Assembly: GCA_017654935.2 (NCBI GenBank)
Contig: CM065686.1
Span: 27,957,384-28,021,383, forward strand
DNA: 64,000 bases
Origin: Phymorhynchus buccinoides
Lineage: Eukaryota > Mollusca > Gastropoda > Neogastropoda > Raphitomidae
Reading direction: 5' to 3'
Positions within the stretch are counted from its first letter, which is position 1. Every line of letters starts with the position of its first letter. The position numbers and the translations under genes are program-made. Below, one piece after another: positions 1 to 10,975 of this stretch. The notes under the pieces were generated by a model, which was not told the DNA's origin, did not search any database, and saw only the letters and a list, made by a program, of their open reading frames with translations.

Positions 1-89
1 CGTTTACTACTTGTAGATGCGTCATTGCCATAAAACCATGTTTCAATTTCTTAGCTAAATACCGCTCCCTTGCGAAACACAATTATGTT

Positions 90-1100
90 GTTTTTGCATA
101 TTTACTCTTGTTGGCACAGCTGCATATAAGTTTATTAAGTTGTCTCTGTAACCACACAACAGTATCAGATAACAAAGCAAGATCGTCAGCAAACGTAAAA
201 TAAATAGTTTCAATTAAATCAAAAGTGGGACACCTGACTGCTAAAAAATGGAGAGAAAAAAGAAAAGAAAAAGGAAAAAAAAAGAAAGAGAAAAAAAAGG
301 AGAAATAACAGAAAGTTGAAAGCAAAAATGGAAGGCGGAATGGTGGTGGGTTGGCATGAATGAACAATGAGCGGAGAGCGCAAAAAGTAATTTTTGGCAA
401 TGATTATGCTTAAGTGTGTAACTTTTTCTGTTTCAAATCTTTGGAATAATATTTAAATTTTATTTTGATGTATTTTAATCATATTTCCAGGGTGGAAGAC
501 AATTTTTCCATTGCGTTTGGTGCTTGTTTGTTTGCATTGGACAATAACTCCCTTATGACTTAATTATATGGCTTATGATTTATTGACTTAAAAAGGGAAG
601 CGAGTTCATTAATTTAAAATAAAAAAACGAAAACCAACATTTGGCTGACATGCACATATTCCCTCCCCCTTGCCGCCGACGAGTACACAACAAGGGTAAA
701 CGAAATTATTAATTTAAGAGCACCAGATCTAATTTTTTTTTTTTATGCTTTGACCCTCCACTTTTAAATTTAATGCAAAGCGATAAAAACAATTTCTTCT
801 TTATATGAATTTATATTGTATGATTTAATTTTTTGATTCTTTATATGCATTATTGGTTTAAAGAACAAGGCCATGACACAAATCACACCACAAAACTAAA
901 CTTCCCTAGAAATAAGGGAGAAGTCGAAAGAAAAGTTCCGAAAAAAAAAAAAAAGGGGAGAGAAGCAAAAAAGCCTTTTTTTCCTTTTTTTTTCGAGATC
1001 TTTACAAAAAGTCACTATAACGAAAAACAACTTTTTTATTACTTAGCCCTCTAACTTAACTGTTTTTTTTTTTTTTTAAAATTTTTTTTTTTTTTTTTTA
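90..1100 (-). pseudogene. Decayed non-LTR reverse transcriptase fragment (left-arm copy)
   Basis: On the minus strand the stretch around 100-210 reads FADDLALLSDTV followed by LQRQLNKL, the usual form of RT motif C (xADD) in CR1/jockey-type LINEs. The rest of the domain is broken by many frameshifts and by A- and T-rich runs. The mirrored copy at 57240-58760 carries upstream pieces, including a motif A-like VAFVDF and a later NEL-like segment. No complete ORF remains. The family is assigned only to non-LTR retrotransposon level; CR1/jockey is the best guess. Confidence 0.6.
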
Positions 1101-1639
1101 AAACTGGCTGTTTGTTTTTAAAAAACCGCAAACTGCTGCATTAGCGTAAAAATAATGGGGCCATTGTGGATAGAAAACCTGTGATATCACTGGGCTCACT
1201 GAGGGTCGCTATCCATTGTTGTAAAAAAATATACCTGCCTATTGATTAATGACGAGCCATAAGTTTTGCGCTGATGTTTTTACAATTATTAGTGTGAATT
1301 GCGTCCCCTTCTGATCATAAAGGTAATATAATTTGATGCTTTCCAGTTTTCAGGGCGTATAACCATTGTTAAATAAATAAGCTTAAAAACTTTGGTCAGA
1401 AAATGAACATGTTACTTACTTTCAACCATTTTTAAAAAAAAATCGGCAATAGTCCATCTGGACCAGCAGACTTTGCCATTCTTTAATTTTTACTGGACAT
1501 ACATACACTTCTTTCTCTGAATAGGTCTATATCAAGAATATCATTCACTCAAAAAAAAAATTATCTAAGACATCTTCCACAAAAAACCATTTCCCAAGAC
1601 CAATCCAATTGTCCATTTTTTTGTACCTTCCACCGTCTC

Positions 1640-1694
1640 AAAAACACTTTTTCTAATAAAGAGAGGAGAGAGGAGGGAGAGAGAGCGAGAGAGA

Positions 1695-1775
<81 letters not shown>

Positions 1776-2093
1776 AGAGAGGAGAGAGAGAGAAGGAGAG
1801 AGAGAGAGAGAGAGATCGAGATCAAATCAAGATAGTTTTTTTTTATTGCCATAGCATACATAAGCCTTTATGGCAAGGGGATACTGTAAAATAACATATA
1901 TTATTTTTGTAGGCTAATAAAGAAAATCAGTCTATTCTTAATGAAAGAAACATAAATGAGAAAAAGGACAACTTATTTAGAATAAAATAAAATAAAATTA
2001 AAATTAATTATTCTTTTCCCCAGTGAGGCAAATCTTTTCTCGTACGTTCCTCCCCTCCTTTCACCTGCTCTTTGAGAGAGAGAGAGAGAGAGA

Positions 2094-2138
<45 letters not shown>

Positions 2139-2176
2139 GAAGAGGAGAGGAGAGAGGAGAGAGAGGAGAGAGAGAG

Positions 2177-2219
<43 letters not shown>

Positions 2220-2310
2220 AAAAAGAGAGAGAGAGGAGAGAGGAGAGAGAGAGAGAGAAGGAGAGAGAGAGAGGAGGAGAGGAGAGAGAGAGAGATCGAG
2301 GAGAGAGATT
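1640..2310. repeat. (GA)n microsatellite tracts
   Basis: Two purine tracts, about 1665-1815 and 2072-2300, consist mostly of GA dinucleotides with GG and AA interruptions. They are separated by about 250 bp of AT-rich sequence. Long open frames on both strands here encode only Arg-Glu or Ser-Leu repeats and are not genes. The inverted copy has a single shorter CT tract near 56925-57035, so the left arm carries extra or duplicated material. Confidence 0.9.
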
Positions 2311-2589
2311 CCAATCAAATTCAGGAGTTTCAGAGAGGGCAGAATGAAGTGAGGAGGAAGATTAGAGCTAGTTTAAAATGTGTTTAAAAAAACCCAACAC
2401 AACCTGATGAACGATGACGACGAACAAGGAGGACGAAGGAGGAGGATGGCGAAGACGTACCGACGACAACGACGATTGATTACTCGATAAAAATAATCTC
2501 TACTGATGGATCGTGAGGCAACTAATAACGATAACTATACTCCCATCCTGATACCTCTTGTTTTCGCATCTTCTCATGTTTTTAGTCTC

Positions 2590-3390
2590 TACAGAGAAAA
2601 TGTGTCATCGCTAGGGCACACTATTGGTTAGCGTCTTGGGGTTCGATTCAAGCACAACACAGGGGGCTTTGGTGTCCAGTCCTCTCCAGCAAATAAAAGC
2701 AAAGCTCTGTCTCCACGTCTCGTTTTGCTTTTCTCGCATGCTCAGTTCTCTAGAGAAAAAAAAAAAGAAAAAACAAACAGCGTCACACACGCAGGGTCCA
2801 CGACAGACACGTATATTACACACAGACAGACACACATACAGACTACCACACATACAGACACACACACAGTACAACCACACACACACTGACGCACGCAGCA
2901 CGACACGCACACGAGCGCACACCGCACAAACAAGCGCACGCGCAACCACGCAACGCGCACGCGCACACGAGCACGCACACAGCACGCACGCAACGACCTA
3001 ACACCACACACACACAGAACACCACAACACACACACACCACACACACACACCACACATACACACAAACACACACCTACGTGTATGATTATTGTGTTTGAA
3101 TGGGTTTTTTTAAATGGCATGTAATCTTGTTTTATCATTTCTTATTTCACGGAAATAATTGTTTTTGCTTGCATATTTGTTTGGAGTGAGTTTCTGTGGA
3201 GTGTCCGATTTTGCATACAGCCGCGTCTGTGTTGTTGGACAAAATGCATGTGATTGTGTGTACCTTTAAAAAAAAAAAAATTTAGATTTTTAAATTTTTT
3301 ATTAAACCCTTTTTCTTTTTAACATATTTCACAATGCTTTTTCAAAAGAAAAACCAACAACACCATTGATGAAAAGAAACGAATCGCTAC

Positions 3391-3421
<31 letters not shown>

Positions 3422-3480
3422 CATCATCAAACATAACACACACACAAACAACAACCACACACACACACAACACACCAACA
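2590..3480. repeat. CA-rich microsatellites with a short tRNA-like head
   Basis: Around 2610-2660 there is a stretch with GGTTAGCG and GGTTCGATTC, resembling the A- and B-box regions of a tRNA-derived SINE. It is followed by CA/CGCA-rich tracts at about 2785-3070 and 3391-3480. The mirrored copy is at 55840-56640. The tRNA-like match is short and no cloverleaf can be drawn with confidence, so it is listed as repeat and not as a tRNA gene. Confidence 0.55.
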
Positions 3481-3599
3481 CCAACACAGCAATACATAGA
3501 CCACACCATAACATACAGATAACAAAACAACCACAAAAAACACCAAATTTACATAAGGAGATGGTGACTTGGGACAATACAGTCCTTATTGAAGTTAAA

Positions 3600-4960
3600 A
3601 TATCCTAAATGAATGAGAGGCGTCTCAAGCAACATTCATTATAATACAAAAAGTGCATTAAAGAAAAATAGTATTGCAATCTTATGTAGGAAAAACGAAA
3701 ACAGAAAAACAATTGTTTTTTTCTTTCATATTAAATTGTCATCAGTGTTAAGTATTATTAAATATTATGGCATTCCACTTGACCGAGAAACTTGTTGTAT
3801 TAAAGGTATATCCCTGTCATTCAAAAAAATCAAATCTGGCAAATACAATTTACTTTTTAGTCATGAGATTGTTTTGAGGGTTATTCGAGTTTTTCCCATT
3901 TGAATTCGGTTTATTAAAACAAATAGGCGTCAGCCATTATTTCTGCACTTTTCTCTGTAACGCATATTATAATAAACGATTTGTATGCATCTACAAACGA
4001 AACGTGCTGACCAAAACTGATTGTACTTGACAAATCTTGTTAGTATTCACGAGTCAGCAGCCAATGTTTTATGAACGCGAATGGCCATATGAACGTAAAG
4101 TTGGTTTGTAAAATTCTGCTTCCATTTTTTTTTTTTATGATTCATCAACGGTTTCAGTTTTTAATAAACGGATCCAGGTTAGTTTTTTAAAAAGCGAAGT
4201 GACAAAGGTTATTTTTTATCCTCTGGTAGTACCTAGTACCACCAATACCACCGTTTTTGCATACTTCTGTGTGCTGTTTTTTCTGCGTATCTTATCAGGT
4301 TGTTTTTTTAACAATTTTCCAAACAAATTTGGTAGGGAACCAAAAGTTTTTGTATAGTTTTACATCAAAAACTATTCTGGGGGGTTAGGTATAATAGCCC
4401 CAGATATTTTTTAATTTTGATATATTAATATAAAGAGATTTCAGAATTGCTATTCACTGCCAAGAGGAGTAGTCTTGACGGTTAAAAAAAATAAAACCAT
4501 ACCCATATTTTAAATAGATTTTTATATCTGGCTCTGCCAATTTGTCGGGAGCTAATTAATACGACACATTCTTTTAAATCATTAGTGAAGCCATATTCCC
4601 TAGCATTTTAATATTCAAAAGTCTAAATGTTCCATGTATTTAATATTGGGAATTTTTCCTTGCTTCCTACCATGATAAACTTACTTTTTTTCCCAAGATT
4701 TAGTGTTTAGACCTGATACAGATATTCCATATTTTAACAAGCCACCGCCTTACATTGTTTCAAATGGATTTTTTATCACCCGCGAGAAGCAATTCTGTGT
4801 CAATCCGCATATTGCGGCGACGACAATTTATGCTCTCATGACCAAATTTTTACAATGCCTTTTGATGATCGGATTTTTCTCTAATTCATATTTCCTACGT
4901 ATTTCAACAACATATATGAATAATATAAGGGAGATGGAAAAACAATATTTTTTGGCTTGC
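3600..4960 (-). pseudogene. Tx1/L1-type LINE RT fragment (left-arm copy)
   Basis: This is the inverted counterpart of 54560-55480. The sequence near 4440-4500 mirrors the right-arm frame reading LTPLGRIAILKSLILSK, a segment that lies downstream of the RT catalytic core in L1/Tx1-type LINEs. The same block is present in the better preserved LINE at 31414-32718. Here it is more degraded than in the right arm, with homopolymer runs that break every frame. No coding function remains. Confidence 0.55.
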
Positions 4961-5037
4961 TTTGGCTCCTAAAATTTCTTTAATCGATGTATACATACTA
5001 ATATAATAACATTTATGTGTTTGTTGTATTTGTTCAC

Positions 5038-5900
5038 GACCCTGTAGCCTCACGAATCGAAAAACAGTGAACAGAATCAACCTAAACTGTTGGATGTGGT
5101 TATCATGGTACATGAGAATGGTTCCATAAAAAGGTGTGACTACCGTGCCGACCTTACCTTGAAGCTTGACATTGAAACCAATTTTTCTCACTTCTTTTAA
5201 AATTACCTTTAAATAACGCTATACATTTCATTTAGGGAGGGAGGGCTTGTATCTTATATAAACCAGTGGACAGAATGGCTTCTGATTTTGCATGGTGCCG
5301 TATCACAACGTGCAGCGGGGATGTCCACATTGAGAATGTGGTAAACTGGTGGTGACCTTTGACCTTGACGTTTGACCCTTATAAAAAAAAAAAACCATTT
5401 TTTTTGTTTGGGGGGATGTATATATTCACATCACAGTGCCTTAAAAATGTTAAACTTTTGCGATGGGGCAATGGTGATTTAAATATTGGGTACCAATCCC
5501 GAAGTTCGGTCAAGGTCAAGGAACACTGACTTATGGATGATGTCAAATGTAGTGTTTGTTGATGACCATATTTGTCACATTTTTGTCAGTTTATGGCTTC
5601 AAATTTTGGCAGGTAGGGAGCGACTACCTGAAAGTCATAGTGTGTGCAAAGTCAACTGATTATCATAATGATGATGACAATTGCCCGGGGGTTGACTTTT
5701 GGAACTCTCCTTTTTTTAACCTGTTTGCTATAAAAGTCGGAAAAAAACACCTTGGGTTTAACCCCCAAAGGCCATATGTATTCTTGATCACGCGTGACCT
5801 AGGATGCAGTTGGGGACATTTTTAAAAAAACCACCTTGTCTCTTGACCTTTGAACAGTTTTGACCTTTAGACCTGTTAAATTATGAAAAAACAGAGGACT
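5038..5900. repeat. AGGTCA-rich interspersed repeat (left-arm copy)
   Basis: The repeat contains several TGACCTTGACC and GGTCAAGGTC motifs. It also has a conserved opening in which a CCTGTA...CACGAATC segment is followed by ACAGAATC and ATCATGGTACA. The same layout recurs in inverted form at 53640-54420 and as a tandem array at 44240-45220. It shows no ORF of interest and is an interspersed repeat of unknown class. Confidence 0.7.
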
Positions 5901-6527
5901 AACCCAGAATAAATAGGCATAATTTGGAAAACGGGGTCCTGACAGGTGCTCCTTGATAAATTGCTTGCCTCGACATTTGTGTACCCCAACGAATTTGACC
6001 GCTATGGAGGTTGACCAAGATTATGTGGCTTCTTGATGGTGTGATAGTAGATTACCTTCCAAGCATTTGTGATCCTCGTCCTTGGTCATTCGTGGATCTT
6101 CTCCTTGAAGGTTTCTCCTGTCTCCTTGATTTTTGCGTTTGCCACCCTCGATAATAACAAAGTTGCTCCTAGACTATGTGATAATTGCTCCTCTGTGCCC
6201 ACCCATCCCTTTCCCCCCGCCCACACACAGTGCAATCATTACTTTTTTTAACTTAATAGTTGTAGTAGTATTTTTTATAAAAGTATAGAAAGTAGGTCGT
6301 AAGCAAGGACGAGGGTGGAAGACGTTGGCTCTGCCCTAAATTCTTAATTCTTGAAAAATAGAGTTTTGAAGGTCTGAAGTCTCTCTCTCCTCTCCTTTCC
6401 ATCCCTTTCTGAACTCTGAAATTAAATGCATGTAGCATGTGAAATGCGTAGATTTATTCTATTGATTACATCATTCAAAATTATCGTTAAAAATCCATAC
6501 AAAACACACACACACACACTCGTCCCG

Positions 6528-7027
6528 NNNNNNNNNNNNNNNNNNNNNNNNNNNNNNNNNNNNNNNNNNNNNNNNNNNNNNNNNNNNNNNNNNNNNNNNN
6601 NNNNNNNNNNNNNNNNNNNNNNNNNNNNNNNNNNNNNNNNNNNNNNNNNNNNNNNNNNNNNNNNNNNNNNNNNNNNNNNNNNNNNNNNNNNNNNNNNNNN
6701 NNNNNNNNNNNNNNNNNNNNNNNNNNNNNNNNNNNNNNNNNNNNNNNNNNNNNNNNNNNNNNNNNNNNNNNNNNNNNNNNNNNNNNNNNNNNNNNNNNNN
6801 NNNNNNNNNNNNNNNNNNNNNNNNNNNNNNNNNNNNNNNNNNNNNNNNNNNNNNNNNNNNNNNNNNNNNNNNNNNNNNNNNNNNNNNNNNNNNNNNNNNN
6901 NNNNNNNNNNNNNNNNNNNNNNNNNNNNNNNNNNNNNNNNNNNNNNNNNNNNNNNNNNNNNNNNNNNNNNNNNNNNNNNNNNNNNNNNNNNNNNNNNNNN
7001 NNNNNNNNNNNNNNNNNNNNNNNNNNN
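6528..7027. other. Assembly gap of exactly 500 N
   Basis: An uninterrupted run of 500 N marks a scaffold join of unknown true size. The contig on its left ends inside the inverted-duplication arm, so the join itself deserves suspicion. Confidence 0.99.
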
Positions 7028-7535
7028 TAAATCAGAATATATTATTCCCACAGATTCTGTCAGTGTGGCGGCAAGAGAGCGTCAAGATGTACCGAATCCT
7101 GGAAGGATCTCGCAAAAATTCTATGTTATAATGTGAACTTTTCGTTCAATTTTGACACGAAAAGCACACCATAGGCCTAACCCTGGTTGGGATGAATGAC
7201 TAAGGAATAAGTGGTTATTCCATTTCAGGTGGTAATATGTAAAATTCGACCAATGAGAAACATAAGGAAGTAGATCCTTTTTCTGATCAACCAATCAGAA
7301 AAACAGGAAGTCTGGCTTGATGATTAATTTCATTATTAAATTAACTTAATTGCAGCAAATAATAATTGAATATACGTTGGAATGTTCTCTTTATGTTGTT
7401 GATCAGGAACTAGACGAAAATGGTAGTTTAATTTTGACTATAAGGTGTTAAAGTTTACATGTGTTGGAGAATTGACCAATAGATAATCAGGTCATTTAAA
7501 GTCTTTGTTGGGTATGTAGCCCTAGGCCAAATCAG
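7028..7535. other. Unannotated sequence, one weak exon candidate
   Basis: A pyrimidine-AG acceptor-like site (TTCCCACAG) at about 7044-7052 precedes about 80 bp of open frame that contains AARERQDVPNPG and reaches a stop near 7135. There is no donor and no second line of evidence, so it is not called as an exon. The rest is AT-rich, with nothing recognisable. Confidence 0.3.
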
Positions 7536-7605
7536 TCTCTCTGACCTGCTATCTCGATCACTACCTGTACATCCTCCTATGGGGAGCGATCATCCTTGTT
7601 GGGCT
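7536..7605 (+). CDS. Candidate internal exon encoding a hydrophobic helix
   Basis: The block lies between an AG at 7534-7535 and a strong donor GTGAGT at 7606. In the open frame it reads TCYLDHYLYILLWGAIILVG, with about 15 hydrophobic residues that would suit a single transmembrane helix. It leaves two bases (CT) at its end. These join in phase to the first base of the candidate terminal exon at 9238, extending the helix before a stop. The acceptor has a weak pyrimidine tract and no upstream exon was identified, because the contig begins just before it. The gene is unknown. A chance open frame beside a GTGAGT cannot be excluded. Confidence 0.4.
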
Positions 7606-8110
7606 GTGAGTATCAGTATTTTTCGACTTTGATTTATTTCATGATGGTGGTGTAGAACAAATTAAATTCGGACTTAGGATTGCAACTATTTCGCTGAGAT
7701 GCTAATTCATTTAGAGCTTAGAGAGCTTGGGATAGCTTCTTTATAAATCATTATAAAACTGACGAAGTCTACAGAATGATCAAATTGATCTAGGTGCATG
7801 ATAGACTGAATCCCATGTGGAAAACAGTCCTAGTAAAAGAATGCGAGGAATTAATGTGTTGATTTTACAAATCTATGTTACAAGTACGGGGTTTAAAGAT
7901 TGGAAACGTCAGTAAAGAAATCTGAGCTTCGAATCTGTAATACATGTCGTAGAGGAACTTCGACTAAAATCGGTAACAAACGTCATAATTGGATGACCGG
8001 TTGAAACACGTGGCGGACCGAGATTTCTATATTTGAATGAGTAGGTCTAGCGCATCATTCAATCATTCTTTGGGTTAGCAAGACTATTGGTTGTAAGACA
8101 CGTGTAGCCA

Positions 8111-8150
<40 letters not shown>

Positions 8151-9237
8151 CTTTGTGTGTAACGGTTTTCTTTAAGACTAAAACTATGGCTCGTTTTGTG
8201 GATCAAAAGTAGCCTTTTGTTGTTGTAGACAAGTAGATTTTATGATCGTTTTTGGGTTGGATATTTTGGTTTTGTCATGTTTTAGTTTTTCTGTCATGTT
8301 TCATGTGTAATGCTTGAAATTTAAATGACTGTCATTGGCTAATGAAAGTCCATGAGGGGCTTTCTCTTTCTTTGTCACATAGAAGTGATAAAAGCTTAGA
8401 AGAGACTCTATGCTATTTTGTGTTGTGTATCATGTATGTTTCCATTTTAAATCTGATTTTCAATTCCTTTTTGTATTTCTGATTTTCAATCAGAAGTTTT
8501 CATCATTTTATTTTCATCTTTGTTTATGTGTGTTGTGTATAAACACAAAGTTTCATTTACAAAAAAGGTTTATTTTGGTTTAATTGACTGGTGACTAGGA
8601 TTGTACGAAAACATGTATGCATGCTATGTCAAATCAATTCAATTCAGATTGAATTAAAGTAACAATTGCAGTTTGACATTGTATGTGGGGAAACTGGCTT
8701 TGGTTTAATTGGAATAGAATCAAACAGGTTTTGCTTACGCATCAGTTACCAGTTAGAGTCGAGTTTTCTGTCCATTATAAGGAATGCATTTCTTATAATA
8801 AGGTTCTTGGGTAAGAATATGATCACGTCTTCGTTCTTCACTAATTACCAGTTAATGTCTAGTTTTATGTTATTTTGACACAAACATCTTTTCATTGTCA
8901 TAAAATGACATTGACCACAAGACAGAGTGAGGGTGTGGTAACTCCCCAATTGTGTCCAGGTGTGGCTTGTCATTGTTGGTTGTGTTGGCTTGTTTAGCCA
9001 GTAAAGATTCCCTGAGGGTTAAAGGGAAGGAATGTGCATTGGAAGTGTTTAGTGTCAACTGTAAGACATGTAGTAGAAAGGCAAACATGATTATTGGTTC
9101 TATACCATACTTGTCATTGTGTAAATGGGAACTGGGTATTACAGTTTGTATGGATTAATAGTCCAGGAAAAGTTATGTTACCGTGGCAATGTTTTATGTT
9201 TGCAAGTTAGTTATTTGTTTCTTTTTATGTCTTACAG
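7606..9237 (+). other. Putative intron and surrounding unannotated sequence
   Basis: AT-rich sequence without recognisable coding signal. It includes a pure CT tract at about 8112-8147 and a short open frame at 8666-8878 that has no family resemblance. If the exons at 7536 and 9238 belong together, this is a 1.63-kb GT-AG intron. Confidence 0.4.
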
Positions 9238-9262
9238 GTGTGTTCTGCTGAGCTTGAAATAA
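9238..9262 (+). CDS. Candidate terminal exon with stop and poly(A) signals
   Basis: A good acceptor (TTTTTATGTCTTACAG, ending at 9237) is followed by a short frame reading CVLLSLK and a TAA at 9260-9262. AATAAA signals lie at 9258-9263 and 9269-9274. Joined in phase to the exon at 7536-7605, the C-terminus is a hydrophobic helix followed by a basic end, as in a single-pass or tail-anchored membrane protein. The combination of acceptor, phase match, stop and AATAAA is the main support. Upstream exons are not visible in this contig. Confidence 0.4.
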
Positions 9263-9420
9263 ACACCAAATAAACCACTCCATGTGGCCCTGTGGTTAAT
9301 TGGAGAGAAAGAGACCTCTAAGTTCCTTCCCCTCCTCTACAACCCTGCAAAACCCCCCTTACCCCCCTTTCTACCCTTTCAACATCTATATTGTATAAAC
9401 ATGAAAACTTTTGTTATTGT

Positions 9421-9835
9421 GCAATTCGACCTTAGGCACAACACTGCATTTCGGCGTTAGGCTCAACTATGCATTCGACCTTAGGCACAACTTTGAAATT
9501 CGACGTTGGGCTCAACTGTACATTCGACCTTAGGCTCAACGATGCATTCGACCTTAGGCTCAACCGTACATTCGACCTTAGGCACAACTTTGAAATTCGA
9601 CGTTGGGCTCAACTGTGCATTCGACCTTAGGCTCAACGATGCATTCGACCTTAGGCTCAACCGTACATTCGACCTTAGGCACAACTTTGAAATTCGACGT
9701 TGGGCTCAACTGTGCATTCGACCTTAGGCTCAAACGTAAAACTTACATGAAATTTTCGATATTAGGCACACTTGTCAGTCATGCCATTTTGTTTCGACCT
9801 TAGGCGCAACCGCACATTCGACGTTATTCCGGTCA
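9421..9835. repeat. 24-bp minisatellite with 97-bp higher-order period
   Basis: The basic unit is about 24 bp (ATTCGACCTTAGGCTCAAC plus a few bases). Four slightly different units form a higher-order repeat that recurs after 97 bp, with ACTTTGAAATTCGACG marking each cycle. The 97-bp period is not a multiple of three, so the open frames on both strands are not conserved as protein. Degenerate units flank the regular core on both sides. Confidence 0.9.
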
Positions 9836-10177
9836 CCCGGAAGGGAGAGATGGTCTAGGGAGACTCATTGGGTAAAAAACCCAGGGCCGTGCAGTATCGA
9901 AATGTACAGTCGCCCGTTGGGCTAGTGACTTTTGAAATATACTCGCCCACAGATTTTTCTACCACCAGGCTGGAAATGTTGGCCAGCCATAGAAATCATC
10001 TGATCAATAATACAAAACAGTTGATAAGCTTACATTCTGTTATTTGTTGTGACGAATAAAGCATGTTCTTACTTGTTCTTATCTTACTGCCGCCAGTACT
10101 GTGAGTACATGCTGTGTTTAGGACATATATATCCAAACACACAGGCTTGAACCCAGGGAGCTCAGTAATACACTTAC

Positions 10178-10274
10178 CTCCAGGTATCTCTGCAGAAGTG
10201 CCATCTCCTTCACCTCTGTACAGCACAGGCATTCACTCGGTCTCTCCGTGATGCTGCAGTTTCCACACGGCCGC
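10178..10274 (-). CDS. Exon with P2X7-tail-like cysteine motif
   Basis: On the minus strand this 97-nt block has a clean acceptor (TTTGTCAATTTCAG, just above 10274) and a strong donor (GAG|GTAAGTG, at 10177). The open frame contains RPCGNC, then ERPSECLCCTEVKEM. The pattern CxC/CGxC...E.CxCC.E is typical of the cysteine-rich cytoplasmic ballast domain of vertebrate P2X7 receptors, and of many invertebrate proteins that carry only this domain. The exon begins with one base completing a codon and ends in phase 0. It joins in frame to the ATG exon at 13946-13959. Following exons would lie below 10178 and were not found, perhaps lost at the 500-N gap. Confidence 0.6.
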
Positions 10275-10339
10275 CTGAAATTGACAAACAATTTCATACA
10301 ATATTTGTTTATTATATCAACCAATTATTATAGAATTAG

Positions 10340-10740
10340 TCCCCGAGCCGAAGGTTCGGGGAACTATTGTTTCTGTCTGGTCCGTCCGTCCGGTGTCCGT
10401 CCGTCCGTCCGGCTATTCGTCCGTTTTTCTCAAAAACTATTCAGTCTATCATCATCAAATTTGGTATACTAGTCTGCCAAGATGCAAGCTATCCACTGAT
10501 GTATTTAGTTTTACATTAAGGTCAAGGTCGCGCCAGTTACGGGGTTCAAACCCCAAAACACATAATCGCTAATATCTCGCGAAGTTTTGCATGTATTTCA
10601 ATGCAGTTTTTTTCACATTTCTTGATGAATGGTCTATAATACAGTTGTCATGAATTTTTCTGTGCGCTCATGTGCGCATGATCGCGTGCGCTCAAATCAC
10701 GGGTCCGAACCCCAAGGCTACATATATAAAAAAAACTATT
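10340..10740. repeat. Interspersed repeat with GC hairpin head
   Basis: The repeat opens with a hairpin: CCCCGAGCC, loop GAA, then GGTTCGGGG (about 10341-10361). A GTCC-rich stretch follows, then AAAACTATTCAG, an AAGGTCAAGGTCGCG motif and two short CCCCAA segments. AAAACTATTCAG recurs near 10732, possibly marking the far end. No ORF. It is probably a non-autonomous mobile element of unknown class. Confidence 0.5.
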
Positions 10741-10839
10741 CAGTTACGTGCTGTTTTATACCATGCATGCGGCGGTACCATAGCCAATGAGGTTTAACCG
10801 AGGCGTGGTTACCGCTACACCTATCTATATTGTTAAAAA

Positions 10840-10975
10840 CTCGGGACTTTACTGGTGTTGCACTGCCTCCGGGCATTGCAGTCAGTATTGTTCCCGCCAT
10901 CTTTGTATTTACAAATGTCCCATATGTGTCTGTGACCGAGAGGACGTAAAACATCATTTCATCATCATACGTGCT
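10840..10975 (+). repeat. Dispersed repeat copy 1
   Basis: This segment resembles 13000-13110. Both share GGGACTTT(A/C)CTGGT, TGC(A)GT(G)CCTCC, CCATCTTT, an ACAAATG/AACATGT segment, then GA(T/C)GACGTTAA or GAGGACGTAAAACA and a CATTTC end. It is probably a SINE or the tail of a non-LTR element. Open frames on both strands here show no family resemblance. Confidence 0.45.

Larger units (their letters stand above)
1..6527. repeat. Left arm of large inverted duplication
   Basis: Read in reverse complement, this segment follows 53065-58405 from end to end. Position 1 pairs with about 58405, and the last bases before the N gap pair with about 53065. The shared order is RT fragment, GA tract, acidic GA/CG-rich stretch, CA tract, Tx1 LINE fragment, AGGTCA repeat, then a TTGCTCC-rich stretch. 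Differences are mainly short indels and homopolymer length, and the left arm is about 1.2 kb longer, partly from extra GA sequence around 1640-2300. The arm runs off the left edge of the window and stops exactly at a 500-N gap. It may be a real duplication or an unpolished alternative contig. Confidence 0.85.

Noticed and set aside
2611..3074. Cys/Val- and His/Thr-rich ORFs
   Set aside because: Translations of CA/GT repeats. The same applies at 3329-3608, 23526-24480, 43921-44330, 55665-56607, 58757-60317 and 62539-62789.
6422..7136. ORFs of more than 200 codons across the N run
   Set aside because: Unknown bases translated as X. The same applies at 60938-61697.
7028..7138. Acceptor-bounded terminal exon at the contig start
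   Set aside because: One acceptor-like site and a short frame, but no AATAAA nearby and the start of the contig is cut by the gap.
9481..9803. Repeat-protein ORFs over the 24-bp satellite
   Set aside because: The higher-order period is 97 bp, not a multiple of three, and similar frames occur on both strands.
9421..9835. CRISPR-like array
   Set aside because: Units are adjacent 24-bp satellite monomers without unique spacers, in a eukaryotic context with no cas genes.
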